Shown here: positions 22,910 to 34,600 of the stretch, piece after piece
Layout of the letters: each line of letters opens with the position of its first letter
Position numbering within the stretch: position 1 is the first letter of the stretch
DNA from: Holacanthus passer
Taxonomy: Eukaryota; Chordata; Actinopteri; Pomacanthidae
Direction: 5' to 3'
Assembly: GCA_025331565.1 (NCBI GenBank)
Contig: JAFREQ010000030.1
Location: 7,438,501 to 7,502,500 of the forward strand
DNA length: 64,000 nucleotides
Program-made: the position numbers and the translations under genes
Notes under the pieces: generated by a model
What the model was told of the DNA's origin: nothing
What the model saw: the letters and a program-made list of their open reading frames with translations, nothing else
Databases searched by the model: none

Positions 22910-25900
22910 ATTTCCTTTCATTGATATGCTGTGTGTTCGAGTGTCTGACAGGTCTTTTCCATTTCTTCTGTGTCTGAGCGTTTTACCATCTGGTTCCCTC
23001 TAGCAATGTTCCACTGGTTCTGCTTCCTCTGCCATTTATGTTCATTGTCAATTTTTATATATTCATATATTATATTTATATATTTAAGCACTATTTCTTT
23101 GTATGTTGTCAGTATAGGTGTGGTCCCCAATCAGAAAACTATCTATTGATGAGTGAGATGATGTCAGCTTTTTTTCTAAGATCTAATTGGTGTTTTATTT
23201 TGATTTACTAAAATCTCATTTTGTACAAACAAGTGAAGAAACCAAGTGTCTTTGAGAAATAGGCATGGTTTTCTTAATATGAGTGCAGCAGTCTAACTTC
23301 TTGTTCTCTGTACCTTTGTTTTCCATTATTCCTGAAAAATGTCAGAAACAAGGGAACAGGGGAGGAGGCAAATGAAAATATATGTATAAAAGGTCATTGT
23401 TGACCTTGGAAATAGTGGTTTGATATGGCCATCTGTCATATGCAATACACTTTGATCACTTAATAACAATTGAACCATCTCCACGATAACTGAACAACTT
23501 CCATCTTGACCAAAACTGTGAAATGCAGTTGAAAGTTCTGGGGAAAAAAAAAATAGGAAGTGAACTTTTTTCTTTTCTTTTCTTCATTCTGCAAAAATAT
23601 GTTACATTTGCATATTTGTTGTCTCATTTTAACACAATTAGCGTTCAATATTCTGAAACAATACACTTAAGGTAGCTGTAGATGGTAAATAGATGAAAGA
23701 TGAATTAGCAGTGTAGAATGATCACGTGCAAAGACATGAAAAGAGTTTCTGTAGGACTTATTAGCTTTTGAGCCTATTTAGACTTGAACATTTTAGACAA
23801 TCTGACCACAGTAAACTTAAAAAACAGTCAGCACTAATGTACATTATCTCTTTGATTTTAGACAGCTAGACAGCGCAGCAGCGAGACAAAACTCTTGGGA
23901 TGTAAATCCTGGATCTTTTCCCAGAGTCTTACAGTAAGATAAAGCCTGTGTGGTTAAAAAACCCAGGCAAACCTCAGACATAGAGCCCCCGGACTGAATG
24001 AGTGTCAGCTGCTGACATCACGCAGGAGAACGTCAGTCTCTGGTTTCAAGCTTTGGGGAGTCTCATAGTCACAAATATCATCTGAGCTGTCTGACATCTT
24101 GACAGTCGTTTTGACAGCTGTCTCCCTTTTCATCTGGCACTTTTGTTTTTACATTTGTATCAAACCCGTTGCTTTTTTTTTTTAGCTTGTCATCTACAGC
24201 TTGTTATTGTTGTAGGTCTAATATATTCAATGTCTTGGGGTGCTTTTCTGCCTAACGTGTTTTGTTGGATTTAATCAAACTCTGATGAGTTTAACCTGCA
24301 TGTCTGGTGTGAAAGCTGTCAATCGAACTCTAGTGTTGACTAAATAACCGGGACAAGATGGCTTGTGGTTCGGTTTCAAGTGAACTCTGATACAGTTTCT
24401 TTGTGGTGTGAAACCAGATCAGACTAACTACTGGATTTTGCGATGATAGATATGTGATTTTAACATAAATTTAAAAGCTTAACTGCTATTAAAGCCATCT
24501 GTTGATGATGATATTTTACAAGACAAATATCCAGCTTTAATGAGCTACATTTGTATTTCTTCAAGATCATTTAGTAATCATGTCTGATGCACATATGCTT
24601 TACCATCAGTGCAAGGATTTTCTATTACAGTACAAGATCATATACTGTTTCTCTCTCTTCATTTTTCTTGACATATGAGGTCCAGTTGCAGTCTTGGTTA
24701 ATAAAGCAAATTTTCAACAGTTTCTTAGTGAGCTCTCTATGACAAAGGTTCAGTAAGTTGCAGCAAACTGTCCTGTGAGTCACCTGAATTTGATTTCCCT
24801 ATGTGGGTCCATGTTGCGCTCATGATGCAGGATTAGCAAATCTGTCCAGTGCATGAGTTAGATTAACTTAACACCCATTCAATGTTGGATTTTTTTGTGG
24901 CCAAATTTTAAACCTTTCTTATAATACACTTCGGGTGTGTGTGATGTTTTGTGTGTGTGTGCTGAGAATGAAGTAAGCACAATACTGAAGAGATTTTCAC
25001 TGCAAGTTTTATAAGAAGGGTCACAATTCACTGCCAGGCAAAACGATAGCTCATTGGAAACTAATTATATCAAAGATTTATCCTACAGGGCTTTATGGTT
25101 GTGTTTACATTTAATCTCTTATGTCGGGACAAATTCAATTCAAAAAACTTTATTTATCCCCGAAGGGCAATTTAAGATGTACCATGCAGTGTCATTTATG
25201 TATGAAGTTATGCCAGAGTCTGATCCAAATGATGAGATACACATAAGGTATGTCATCTGGATATGTACTGTAAATTCTATTTGGATACTGATAAAATTCA
25301 AGCCAAGATGATCTGCCTCATTCCTGAGTGCAATTCTAGACACACACAAAGAGAGAAAGAGAATGAAAGAGACTTGTCTTAAAAAAAAAAATGCCATAAA
25401 AGCTTTAATTGTCTGTTTTGGTTCATTTTCTGCCGCACAGCGGTGTTGTTGTGTTTGGTTTTGCAACTAGGTTTAAATCCATGTTGTTAATTTCAGTGGC
25501 TGCTTATCAAACGATGTAGTGGTTGGCAAAGGAGTGTCAAATAATCTTCAAATAGTTTGCAGGTGTGCATGTTCTGAAACACTCTGCTGCTCATAGATTT
25601 ATTTTAGATAGCTTGTGCTAAAACAGTTGTATAGTACCAAATGTAACAAAGTGGTTCAAGACATTTAATGTTGAAGTATGCTTGATGTTATTTTCAAAAG
25701 CTAATATGCAATGGGGAACACAAAACCACATTTCCATCCAAACATTTAAATGCAAAATATCTAATTAGAAAAGTGAAGTGAAAAGTGTAAGCAACAGAAT
25801 GCAACAAAACTTTCACAAATCTAATTTGACTTGTTAAAATTGTCCCTAACACATTTTTATGAAAATGCATGAATATAGAGGCATTTTGTATATCATTACA

Positions 25901-28260
25901 AGTTTGATAGAGATTTGAATAATTGACCAATGCCAATTGTGATGAGGACTGTCTCTTTTTAGCACAAGAGGGATCCCAGTTCACATTTTACTTTTCGTTC
26001 AGTCTGTGTTTTCTTGTTGATCTGGATTAGGTTTCATGTCAATTAGTGAACTATGCTTTTCCTGCTGCACAGAAATAGATGTTGTGAGTTGTTTTCTGTG
26101 ATGGATGACTGAGAGGTTCAAGCATCTAGAAAGCAGATTTTCATGGTTTACTGGAATAAACTGTGAGTGGCTGCCTCTACATTTGGACATCGATCTAAAA
26201 ACTCACACCATGCTTTTGAAAATTGCAGCAGGTTAGCACATGCACAGTTTGAAGTTAATAGGCAAAAACATGTAAAACCATCAAAGGGGTGGCTTTAATA
26301 TACTGCCAAACGTATTAAAATGTTCTGATTAGTCTGGCAGGCTCAGCAGTGTTGATGTTACAAAACAGTTTCAAACCTTCAAACCTTGAAATATCCAAAA
26401 GCAGGAAGGACCAAAATGGTGAATGTGGTCACTCCAGTCAGGTGACAGCAGGGACCTATTTAGAGCTTCTGTATTCTCAATTGTTTGTTTCAGCTTCTTT
26501 GAGCCAATGTGACAGAAGGGAAACAGCCTTTTCCCACGTGAAGGGACAGTGTGTGTGTGAAAACACCAGTCCATACACACACACAGAAACACACACAGAA
26601 TCAGGGGAAACTGAGACAGGACACGTACAAAAAGACAAACACATAGACGGAGACACATAGACAGTGGAAACCCACACAGGACATATATGTATGACATATG
26701 TAGGAAAAATGCACAGAAACAAAACAAGCGTATGCATATGCATGCAGAAACACACATAAATGAACACATTGTTTCTAGTAGGAAATGGAGTGTTGTGTGT
26801 GTTATCTCTGCAGTGACACAGGCTGCAAAATACAATAGACTATTGCACTCTGTCTGTTTGACTGGTTTCTAACACAAAGGCAGGTCAGTGTGTGTGTGTG
26901 TGTGTGTATGTGTATGACAACATTGCTTGCAGCAAACAGTTACTATATTGTTCCTGTCAGAGTGATTGTGTGGGTGTTGGCGTATATCTAATAGCACTGA
27001 AGGACAGGAAATGAGATAACATTCACCTACACTGGCCATACATCTGTCAAAGAAGAAGAATTAGATGAATTGTGAGCCGAGTCTAAACACTGGATGGGAA
27101 TGCAGCTAAAATATCCTCTGTCTACCAAATTAATTAGTGTTTTACAGGCATTCACATAGAGTCTCTCTAAGAGGACAGTAAATGTACTTTTTAGTCATGC
27201 TTGTGTCATGGTGGTCAGTTGGACAGTCAGTGGCTAACCTGACTTAAGACTTTTGGTTTTGCTGATGTGTGTTGTGTACATATCATCTAGCAGTTGTGGG
27301 AAATTGATATAGAGTAAAGTTAAATATTTAGTGAAACATTTAGTTTTGAGCTCATTGTTTCATGTATTTATCTTATATTGTACAACCATGATTCCAAAAA
27401 CATTGGGACACTGTGTAAAACATAAACAAAACGGGATGTGATTACAGTACAAACGCAGTATATTTAATGTTTTACCTCATCAACTTTATTGATTTTTCTA
27501 GATATAGGCTTATTCTGAATTTAATGCCAGAGAGAATCTGAGATTGATCAAGAGAGAATGTTGTGATGCATTTGATGCACAGTGAAACACTTCCAAAACC
27601 TGGTGAGGATTACAATTATTTTATTATGTGACTCAGATTGTAAGTGTAACTACTACACCTCTGTCACAAAAACACTTGTTAACTATTTAGAGACACAGAC
27701 ATGCCAACAAATTTTCTAGCATTTTTTTTCCTAGCATGTCGTGCAGCCTATATGGCACTGCATCACATTTTCTCCATTTGAAAGGCGCTGATGAAGACGG
27801 GCTAATGATGGCTGTGGCCAGCAGTCTTCAGATCCCCGAATGACTTGCTTCTTTAATTGCAGTATGCTAATGAAGACTTGTGACTTGAATTAAGACAACC
27901 TGAAGAAATCATGTAAATGTACCTGCAAAGCCTGAGGTTGAATAGCCATCATATCCAGTATATGCTAAATGCATCTTACAAGCCACACCTGTTGCAAATT
28001 GTCAGTCAAAAAGTAGTAAGAAGAAAATGCATTTCAAAATTGAACATTAAGCAGGCTAAATAGCCATCATATATAGTCTATACGACCTATTTGAGGTGCC
28101 TCTACATATTTATCTATTTTAAAATTATTATAGAGGAAAAAAAGTAACTCCATATAAGAAAAACCCTCAAAGATGAAGAACACACCATATACAAACTGGC
28201 AGTGTTGCTGTAAGAGACATGACACGTGGCACAAAAATAGTCTAATAACACCTTATTAAC
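22910..28260. other. non-coding with small repeat fragments
   Basis: 24230-24430 resembles a fish MITE (tctggtgtgaaagctgtcaatcgaactct, ggttcggtttcaagtgaactctg). 25133-25175 (actttatttatccccgaagggcaattt) is the inverted 3' tail of a fish retroelement. 26560-26660 is CA-rich, and 26886-26908 is (GT)n. 27380-27545 is a copy of the 'gattccaaaaaagttgggacactgtgtaaaac' family also at 43500 and 59336. No exon is supported. Confidence 0.5.
27380..27545 (+). repeat. interspersed repeat, 'ttgggacactgtgtaaaac' family
   Basis: gattccaaaaacattgggac and actgtgtaaaacataaacaaaac match the copies at 43505 and 59345. cttattctgaatttaatgcc matches cttattctgaatgtgatggc at 59480. Probably a non-autonomous DNA transposon. 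Confidence 0.75.
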
Positions 28261-28264
28261 GCCT

Positions 28265-29200
28265 TTAAGGGCCAAAAATTTTAAGAGGTCTGGTGGTCTT
28301 ACCAGTGTACACCAATCCACATGGGGATTTCAGCATGTATGTGACATTAGCACTAATAAAATGAAATAAAACATAAAATTCCAGTTTATATGTTGTATTT
28401 TCTTCCCATGTGGGGGCGGCAGAATGAGACAGTTTTGTGTGTGAAATGGTGTTGTTGGCAGTGACCACATGGGTAAATTCCAGAGGGGACAGAGCTAAGG
28501 AAATGTGAAAGTGAGAGGGAAGGTTTGCACTCACCAGCTTGGTACATAGGTTAGGGGGTGTCTTGTACACCACATGTTGGAGCTTAGAAAAGCAGTTCTT
28601 AAGTACTGGATCTGTGTCAACAATATGCCAATGTTCTTTGATTACACCCTCTATGGCATTGGATACTGGTGAATAGTGAATAGTACAAACAGCTTTGTGT
28701 TCTGTTTCCTTTGGGGTAGTAGTAGCAAGGCATTCAGTTTGTGACAGGCTGGAAAAACGTGATGAAGCACTTTTAATCCAAGGCTCTTTGTAGTCTCTTT
28801 GTATGATACGATTTTCAGGCAATGATCATTTGCTCTTTTGGTTGTAGAATCCCTCATTAAAGCTGCTTATCTGTCTGATTCGTTCGAACTGGGAGACAGG
28901 AAGATTTTTTTGAGAGGTACTGGATGATATGATTCACCATGGGAAACAGTTTCTAGTTTTTAGGCGAGTGTTTTCTTTTCTTACCAGTACATCTAAAAAG
29001 TTCATTGTATTAGCATCAGATGACATAGTGATCTGCAGGTGTTTTTTTTTTTTTTTGAGCTTATGAAGTTATGGAATTCCTGCAACATAGTCTCTGTCCA
29101 TAGAAAGAAAACATCAGCTCGATACATCTTCCAGCTCAAGATGTGGTGAATGAATGGATTTGCCTGGATACAGAAAATCAGTTCTTGTTCAAATCTCACA
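28265..29200 (-). mobile_element. Penelope-like element: RT end plus GIY-YIG endonuclease
   Basis: Read on the minus strand from 29200 down, there is YRADVFFLWTET (the RYIDDVFFLW catalytic block with its Asp pair degraded), LQITMSSDANTMNFLDVLV, a broken linker, and then a 185-codon ORF (28822-28265). That ORF includes YSPVSNAIEGVIKEHWHIV and ends with VTYMLKSPCGLVYTGKTTRP, the variant GIY-YIG motif in which C-x-CG precedes Y-x-GKT. Order and motifs fit Penelope-like retroelements of fish. A poly(T) run at 29041-29058 lies in the RT part. The ORF is broken and the element inactive. Confidence 0.8.
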
Positions 29201-29249
29201 GACAAGGAGACAAAGTTCGGAGACATTTTTTATATCGGGACAACAGGAA

Positions 29250-31324
29250 TTACCCAGACAGCTGTATCAGCTCTTCTCTCCTCTCACACAGCTCCTGCTT
29301 TTACACCTCAGACACTCAGCTCCCCCAGGGCTGGGTGTCTGTCTATGTGTGTGTGTGAATTTATGAACTGTCAGGTGATCTGATTCCTGTCTAATGCGAG
29401 CCGGGTTTGGATATTTGTCCCGTCATCACATCCACCTAGTGAAAGCTAGTTTCACAGGAGAGAGCCAATTTCTAATTTCTAGTTAAACTGCAGTTAGATT
29501 TTAAGTTTCATATTTACAGTATCTGTTTTTACACTGAATTTTGCATTAGTGGCCCCTAAGAGACTGCTCCTTACACAAGTGTGTAACACACTTACAAGTG
29601 TTGGAAAGTACAAACCACATATGTTTGTCCCGAGGGTGGTGCTGGAGGAAAGAGTTCATTAAAATCAAAATGATTTATGCCCGTGAAAACATGAATGTGC
29701 TGTGTAAATTTCATCTGAATCATCAATAGACTTGGAAAGATTTCGTTCTCAGAGCATCCATCCACCATGAATGCCCACAGACATTCCATTATGATTTTTT
29801 GAAGTTTAAAATTAGATTAATTAATTAGATTAATTGCCCCATTTACCTTTGTAAATTGTAACTAACCTCCATATCACTAAACTTACACTAAGCACAGGAA
29901 CTCAGCTCAGCTTTCAAAGGGCTGTAAGCATTTATTCTCAGACACTCTAGTTCCCACAAATACCTCTTTCTCATCTCTACGTCTGAGTTATTCTACTCTC
30001 CGAGTTAGACTGGAGATTGGACAATTTTATTACATTGCTTAACTGCAAAAGGAACAATGCTGAAGCAAATTCTGAGGGGTATGGCAGCCTGTATGAAGAC
30101 GTTAATGTATTGAGTTTTTATTATTCTAATTTTTATTCGAAAGATACAATAAGTAGTAATGAAAATCATCATCCTCCATGTTGCAGAAGTGCGAATCTCT
30201 CTATCTCTCTATCTATTCAAAGGGGGAAGGGGGGCTATCCCAACATGTATTGGATGAGAAACAATGAAACAAGAGTCTGAATTAGCATTGATACAGAGAT
30301 AAACACATTGACACAAACACAAATGTAGTGTATTCACATGTATTGATAATTCACTAAACAGAGCACAGAGAGCTACCACAAGAGGGACAAAGCTCTGTCA
30401 GACTGGATGCCTTAAAAGCAGTTCATGCTTGTGGCTATGAGCAACCACAATGTTAACTGTGTTACGTGTTCTGCATTAGTGATCAACAGCAAATGTGATC
30501 TGACAATCAAAGTAGTCAACACAGTAGAGACTAACAAACAAATGCCTGATGCTTCAAATGCCCTGCTGATGTTCCTCCAAGCTTAATGTTTGTTGTTAAT
30601 GTCATACAAATCTCTTGATGTGACATCAAATAGCTCAGAGTTGTCAGCAGCAACAACCATTTCTACATTATTGCTGCTGATCACCCCTTTGGTCTTCCAG
30701 TTGCAGTGATGAAGAGAGCTTTTCTGCTAAGATATGAATATTTTTCAGCATTTTCAAGATCTGAACAGTGAAGGATTCAAAATGATCCTCAGAAACAGGA
30801 GACACACCAAATGAGTAGAACACACTTTGCCCAGTAAGCACAGGATATGTGTACACCATGAAATCAATTAGGAAAAGGTGTCAAATGTGTGCATGACTTG
30901 GACTCCATTTAGACTTAAATGTAACTTTTAAAAGTAATAAATTTTTTTGGTGAAGGGCACATAATGACTTGTTTAGAACTTGAAAAACAAGATTTACCTG
31001 ATTTGGGACTTGTTAGTCTTAACTTGGGGTGTGTTGTCCTTCACTTCTTTTTCGACATGGGGCTTGTAATAAGTCTTCATTCCAGGATTAACTCAGGCCT
31101 TGTGGTTTTGACCAGTCTGCACTTGGAACTTGACTTAGGATGACACAGCCAAGACATGAGGCGACTTGTGACTTACTTGTGACTTGCAAAACAATGACTT
31201 TGTGATTTGCTCTTCAGGTACAACAGAGTGTGTTTCTTGGCCAATCAGAGTTGAGAATTCAAGTTGAGTATAGTTATACAGTAACAGCAGTGTCCTCAGT
31301 GACGGTTTCTCTTGTCTCTTTCAG
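29250..31324. other. non-coding sequence before vegfc exon 2
   Basis: Probably the 3' part of intron 1. (ATTAG/ATTAA) pentamer-like repeats occur at 29811-29835. The region ends in a good acceptor (ctcttgtctctttcag). Nothing else is recognisable. Confidence 0.55.
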
Positions 31325-31568
31325 GACTCTCCACTAAAGCCAGACATGGAGCAGAAGTTGCGTTCAGCCTCCAGTGTTGATGAACTGATGAATCTCATCT
31401 ATCCTTCATACTGGGCTGCTCTGAAGTGCAGATCTAAACTTTCTGCCGTCGCTGCCTCCTCAGCCTCCAAGCTCTCCCAGCGGCCACAGCCTCGTCGACT
31501 GAGGCCACTAGCTGATACAGAAGAGCCAACATTTGCTGCTGCCTACCTCAACTTGGATGTTCTGAAAA
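31325..31568 (+). CDS. vegfc: vegfc exon 2: N-terminal propeptide and start of mature factor
   Basis: This exon encodes residues 1-81 and the first base of codon 82. It follows a pyrimidine-rich acceptor (ctctttcag) and enters in phase 0. The segment MEQKLRSASSVDELMNLIYP matches the conserved VEGF-C propeptide block. A Ser/Arg/Pro-rich stretch follows, then TFAAAYLNLDVLK. In mammalian VEGF-C the ADAMTS3/CCBE1 cleavage falls in the matching FAA|A context, so A72/A73 is the predicted N-terminus of the mature factor. The donor is A|gtatgt at 31569. An ATG at 31346 opens an ORF, but it lies inside the propeptide and is not the gene's start. Confidence 0.95.
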
Positions 31569-31657
31569 GTATGTTTGCATTTTATTTTGATAGGATTTTT
31601 TTTTTAGGATTTGCAAAAATAGTTGCGCAGTTGGAGCCCCATAGAAGGCAAGCTGTA

Positions 31658-31696
<39 letters not shown>

Positions 31697-34600
31697 AATT
31701 GGACATGCTTTACTTTATGTGACTGCAACTCATTTCCGCTACATTTTCAACCATGTAGTTATCTTACATAATCAGTGCTTCTGTTTTGAACTAAACCAAC
31801 ACTCTCAGTGAGTGAGTTCTCACTCTATATGATTGACTATTATGAGTTACGTATATACTGAGTGAACTGACTTAATATGAGGAAGATGTTTCTCCATTAA
31901 ATTACACAATGCCAAAATCTGTAAAATAAGAGCATTAATATCCGACATTTGAACATGCTGTAAAGGTTTGAATAGGATACTTAACAACTGCATCTATTGC
32001 CCATTTAGCATAATTTAATATCCTATATACAATATATATATATATATATATACGTTTTTACTTAGTTGCTTTGCCCTGATCCAAAGTGTGAGAAGAAATA
32101 TTAAGAAATGATATCATACAAAGATAAAATGTTGTTAGTTTCAAACTGTAATCCTCACTAAATTAAAGAATAAAGATGGTCCCCTTTAAATGTATGTAGT
32201 AGGTCCTTGACATATTTAAGGTTTTCTAAGGAAAGGTCATGTTATGTAAATGACAATGATGGCATGATTATAATTCAGCTAAACATGTGGTTTTAAAGAT
32301 TTGAGCTTAAGGAGCTCTTGCTATGGTGACAATAAAGTCTACTTTTATGCTTGCTTATCCTTTGGTCAAATCTTGTCAACAGAACTCTCCAACTGCATGC
32401 ATGAAGAGATCCTTGACTGGCAGCTGACATCTATGATATGAATACTTTATAATTAATTAACGACTGTTGCCGATAACTAATTTGCTGAATCAATACTAAA
32501 AATCAAGGTGATCCAGTAATACCTATACCTCTCAGCAGAAAAAACATCTGTTATTGAGATTATTATGGTTGCTGGTTGCTCTATTTTGCTCTGTGTGAGA
32601 TGTAATCATATTTTCTGAGCACAGTTTTGCTCCGATTGTACTTTATAGTTTTGGTATGTTACCCTACACATGCAGGGTATTATATGGAAACATTTATCAT
32701 GCTATACTGTCTTCAGTCGTGGCCAATCACATTGGTTCCACCTTGATGTACTGACAGTTTGGTACTGACCTCAGAGCTGACTCAGGTTGTACACTTCTGA
32801 GTTAAAAATCTAAAGTTTTGCCATTGTGCATTGCCATCCATGTGTAGAGCAGCTGAGATTTAAAAAAAAGAAAAAAAAGACCAGTTGCATGGCTGTGGTG
32901 TTGGCCTTACTTTCTGTCTGTATGCAGGTATAGAGTCGGAGTGGAGGAAGACTCAGTGCATGCCCAGGGAAGTGTGTGTCGACGTGGGCAGGGAGTTTGG
33001 GGCTCCTACCAACATCTTCTATAAACCACCATGTGTGTCCGTCTACAGATGTGGAGGATGCTGCCACTCTGAAGACAAACAGTGCAGGAATATCTCCACT
33101 GGTTACCTTACCAAAACTGTAAGCACATTCCTTTTCTTCTGCCAAGTACTATGTGCTTGAATATAAACCTACATACATATATGGAATCCTTGATATGGAA
33201 AACTTCCATAAGGAAAGGTCTAATGCTTTAGCTCATAGGTTTAGGTGATCATTCTAATTCTACCCATGAATGAATGAGAGAACCACTGTCACCAAAACTG
33301 GCAGTGGTGTCAAAATTTTTCTGATAGAATGGGGATATCCAGTTATTACCACTTTTGCCAGGTTCTCATCTTGGACCTATTTGTTCTGGATTTTAATCTA
33401 CTTTTCCTGCCCTGTATCAAATGTTAGTAGCAAATGACAGCTCGTTCAACAACTCTTTAGTTGCACGGTGTGACTCAGTCCACATGTATTTAACTAGTTT
33501 TGAAATGTATTTGTGTCCTCTTTGTACCCTTTCAGTTGATAGTGTTCTGAAAGTGTGACATTATGTGAAATCAAGCAATTTGCAAGATATTCCTTTATTT
33601 GTCCTACAGTGGGGAAATTCACAATTAATGGTGCCTTTCAAAAGCAATTGCCATAAAGTACACATGGCAAACTGCATTTTTCAATTGCTGGATAGACGAA
33701 GTTATTGTTCTTTGTACAGAAGCCATTTGAAGGAATTTCAGACTCTTTCAGTCTAAGCTAACATGCTTATGAAATGTAATGCTATAATGGTAATGATAAA
33801 TGGAATGCATTTATATAGCGACCTTTCTTGTCTACTGACCACTCAAAGCACTTTACAACACCTGCCACATTCACCCATTCACCCATTTGCTTTGAAATCT
33901 TTGTCTGGGAGAGACCTTGCTGATGCAGTATAACTACTTTATGTCTTGTTGCTGTGCTCAGTCTTGCAATGTTGTATGACCTAAAACTTAGTTTTAGGTA
34001 GGCTGGCAAAATTGTAGATTGTGCGTGCATGCATGAGCCATAAATTGGGTTTTGCAGCATTTCAGTGCAGGCAGGGAGGAGGAGGTTCAGGAGGGCCAGT
34101 GGCGAGTGGAAATACAACCTATTGTTTTGTAATTCATTAATGGATTCTACTGTTGCTCAGCTGCTTGCTGCTTGCTCCTCTGCGGTTCCCTGGTGGTGGG
34201 ACGAGTTACCAAACTCTGTTCGATCTGCAGAGTCCCTCTCAGTCTTTAAGAAAAGACTAAAGACTCAGCTCTTCACTGAACACCTTGGCACTTGACAAAC
34301 TGCAAAAAGCAATCTGACTAGATCCTTGCTTGTGTCTGCTCTCAGATGTACGTCGCTTTGTACAAAAGCAACTGCTAGAATTGTTGGTGTGGCTACCTTA
34401 CACTCAGACTGCACTTTCCTGGCTTTGCTCATGATTGCTGATTCATGAACAATATTACTGATATACTGAGAAATCTGCTGCTAGCCAGCACCAGCTTGTT
34501 TTTAGACAAAGTAGCTAGCAAGAGACTGTCACTGGGACAAAGCGATCCCCTTGCTGTGCTATGCCAGAGGCTATCTACCCGGAGAACAAGTTTCGAGCCC

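Noticed and set aside
26371..26835. 154-codon Cys/Val-rich minus-strand ORF, and overlapping 96- and 103-codon ORFs
   Set aside because: Composition comes from GT/CA-rich low-complexity DNA, which avoids stop codons; no domain or splice support.
28651..28857. Separate 68-codon minus-strand ORF overlapping the Penelope-like frame
   Set aside because: It is the upstream part of the same element in another frame after a frameshift, not an independent gene.
33782..34117. 111-codon minus-strand ORF considered as a host gene
   Set aside because: Its recognisable part is a Tc1 transposase fragment, and the rest is interspersed repeat.
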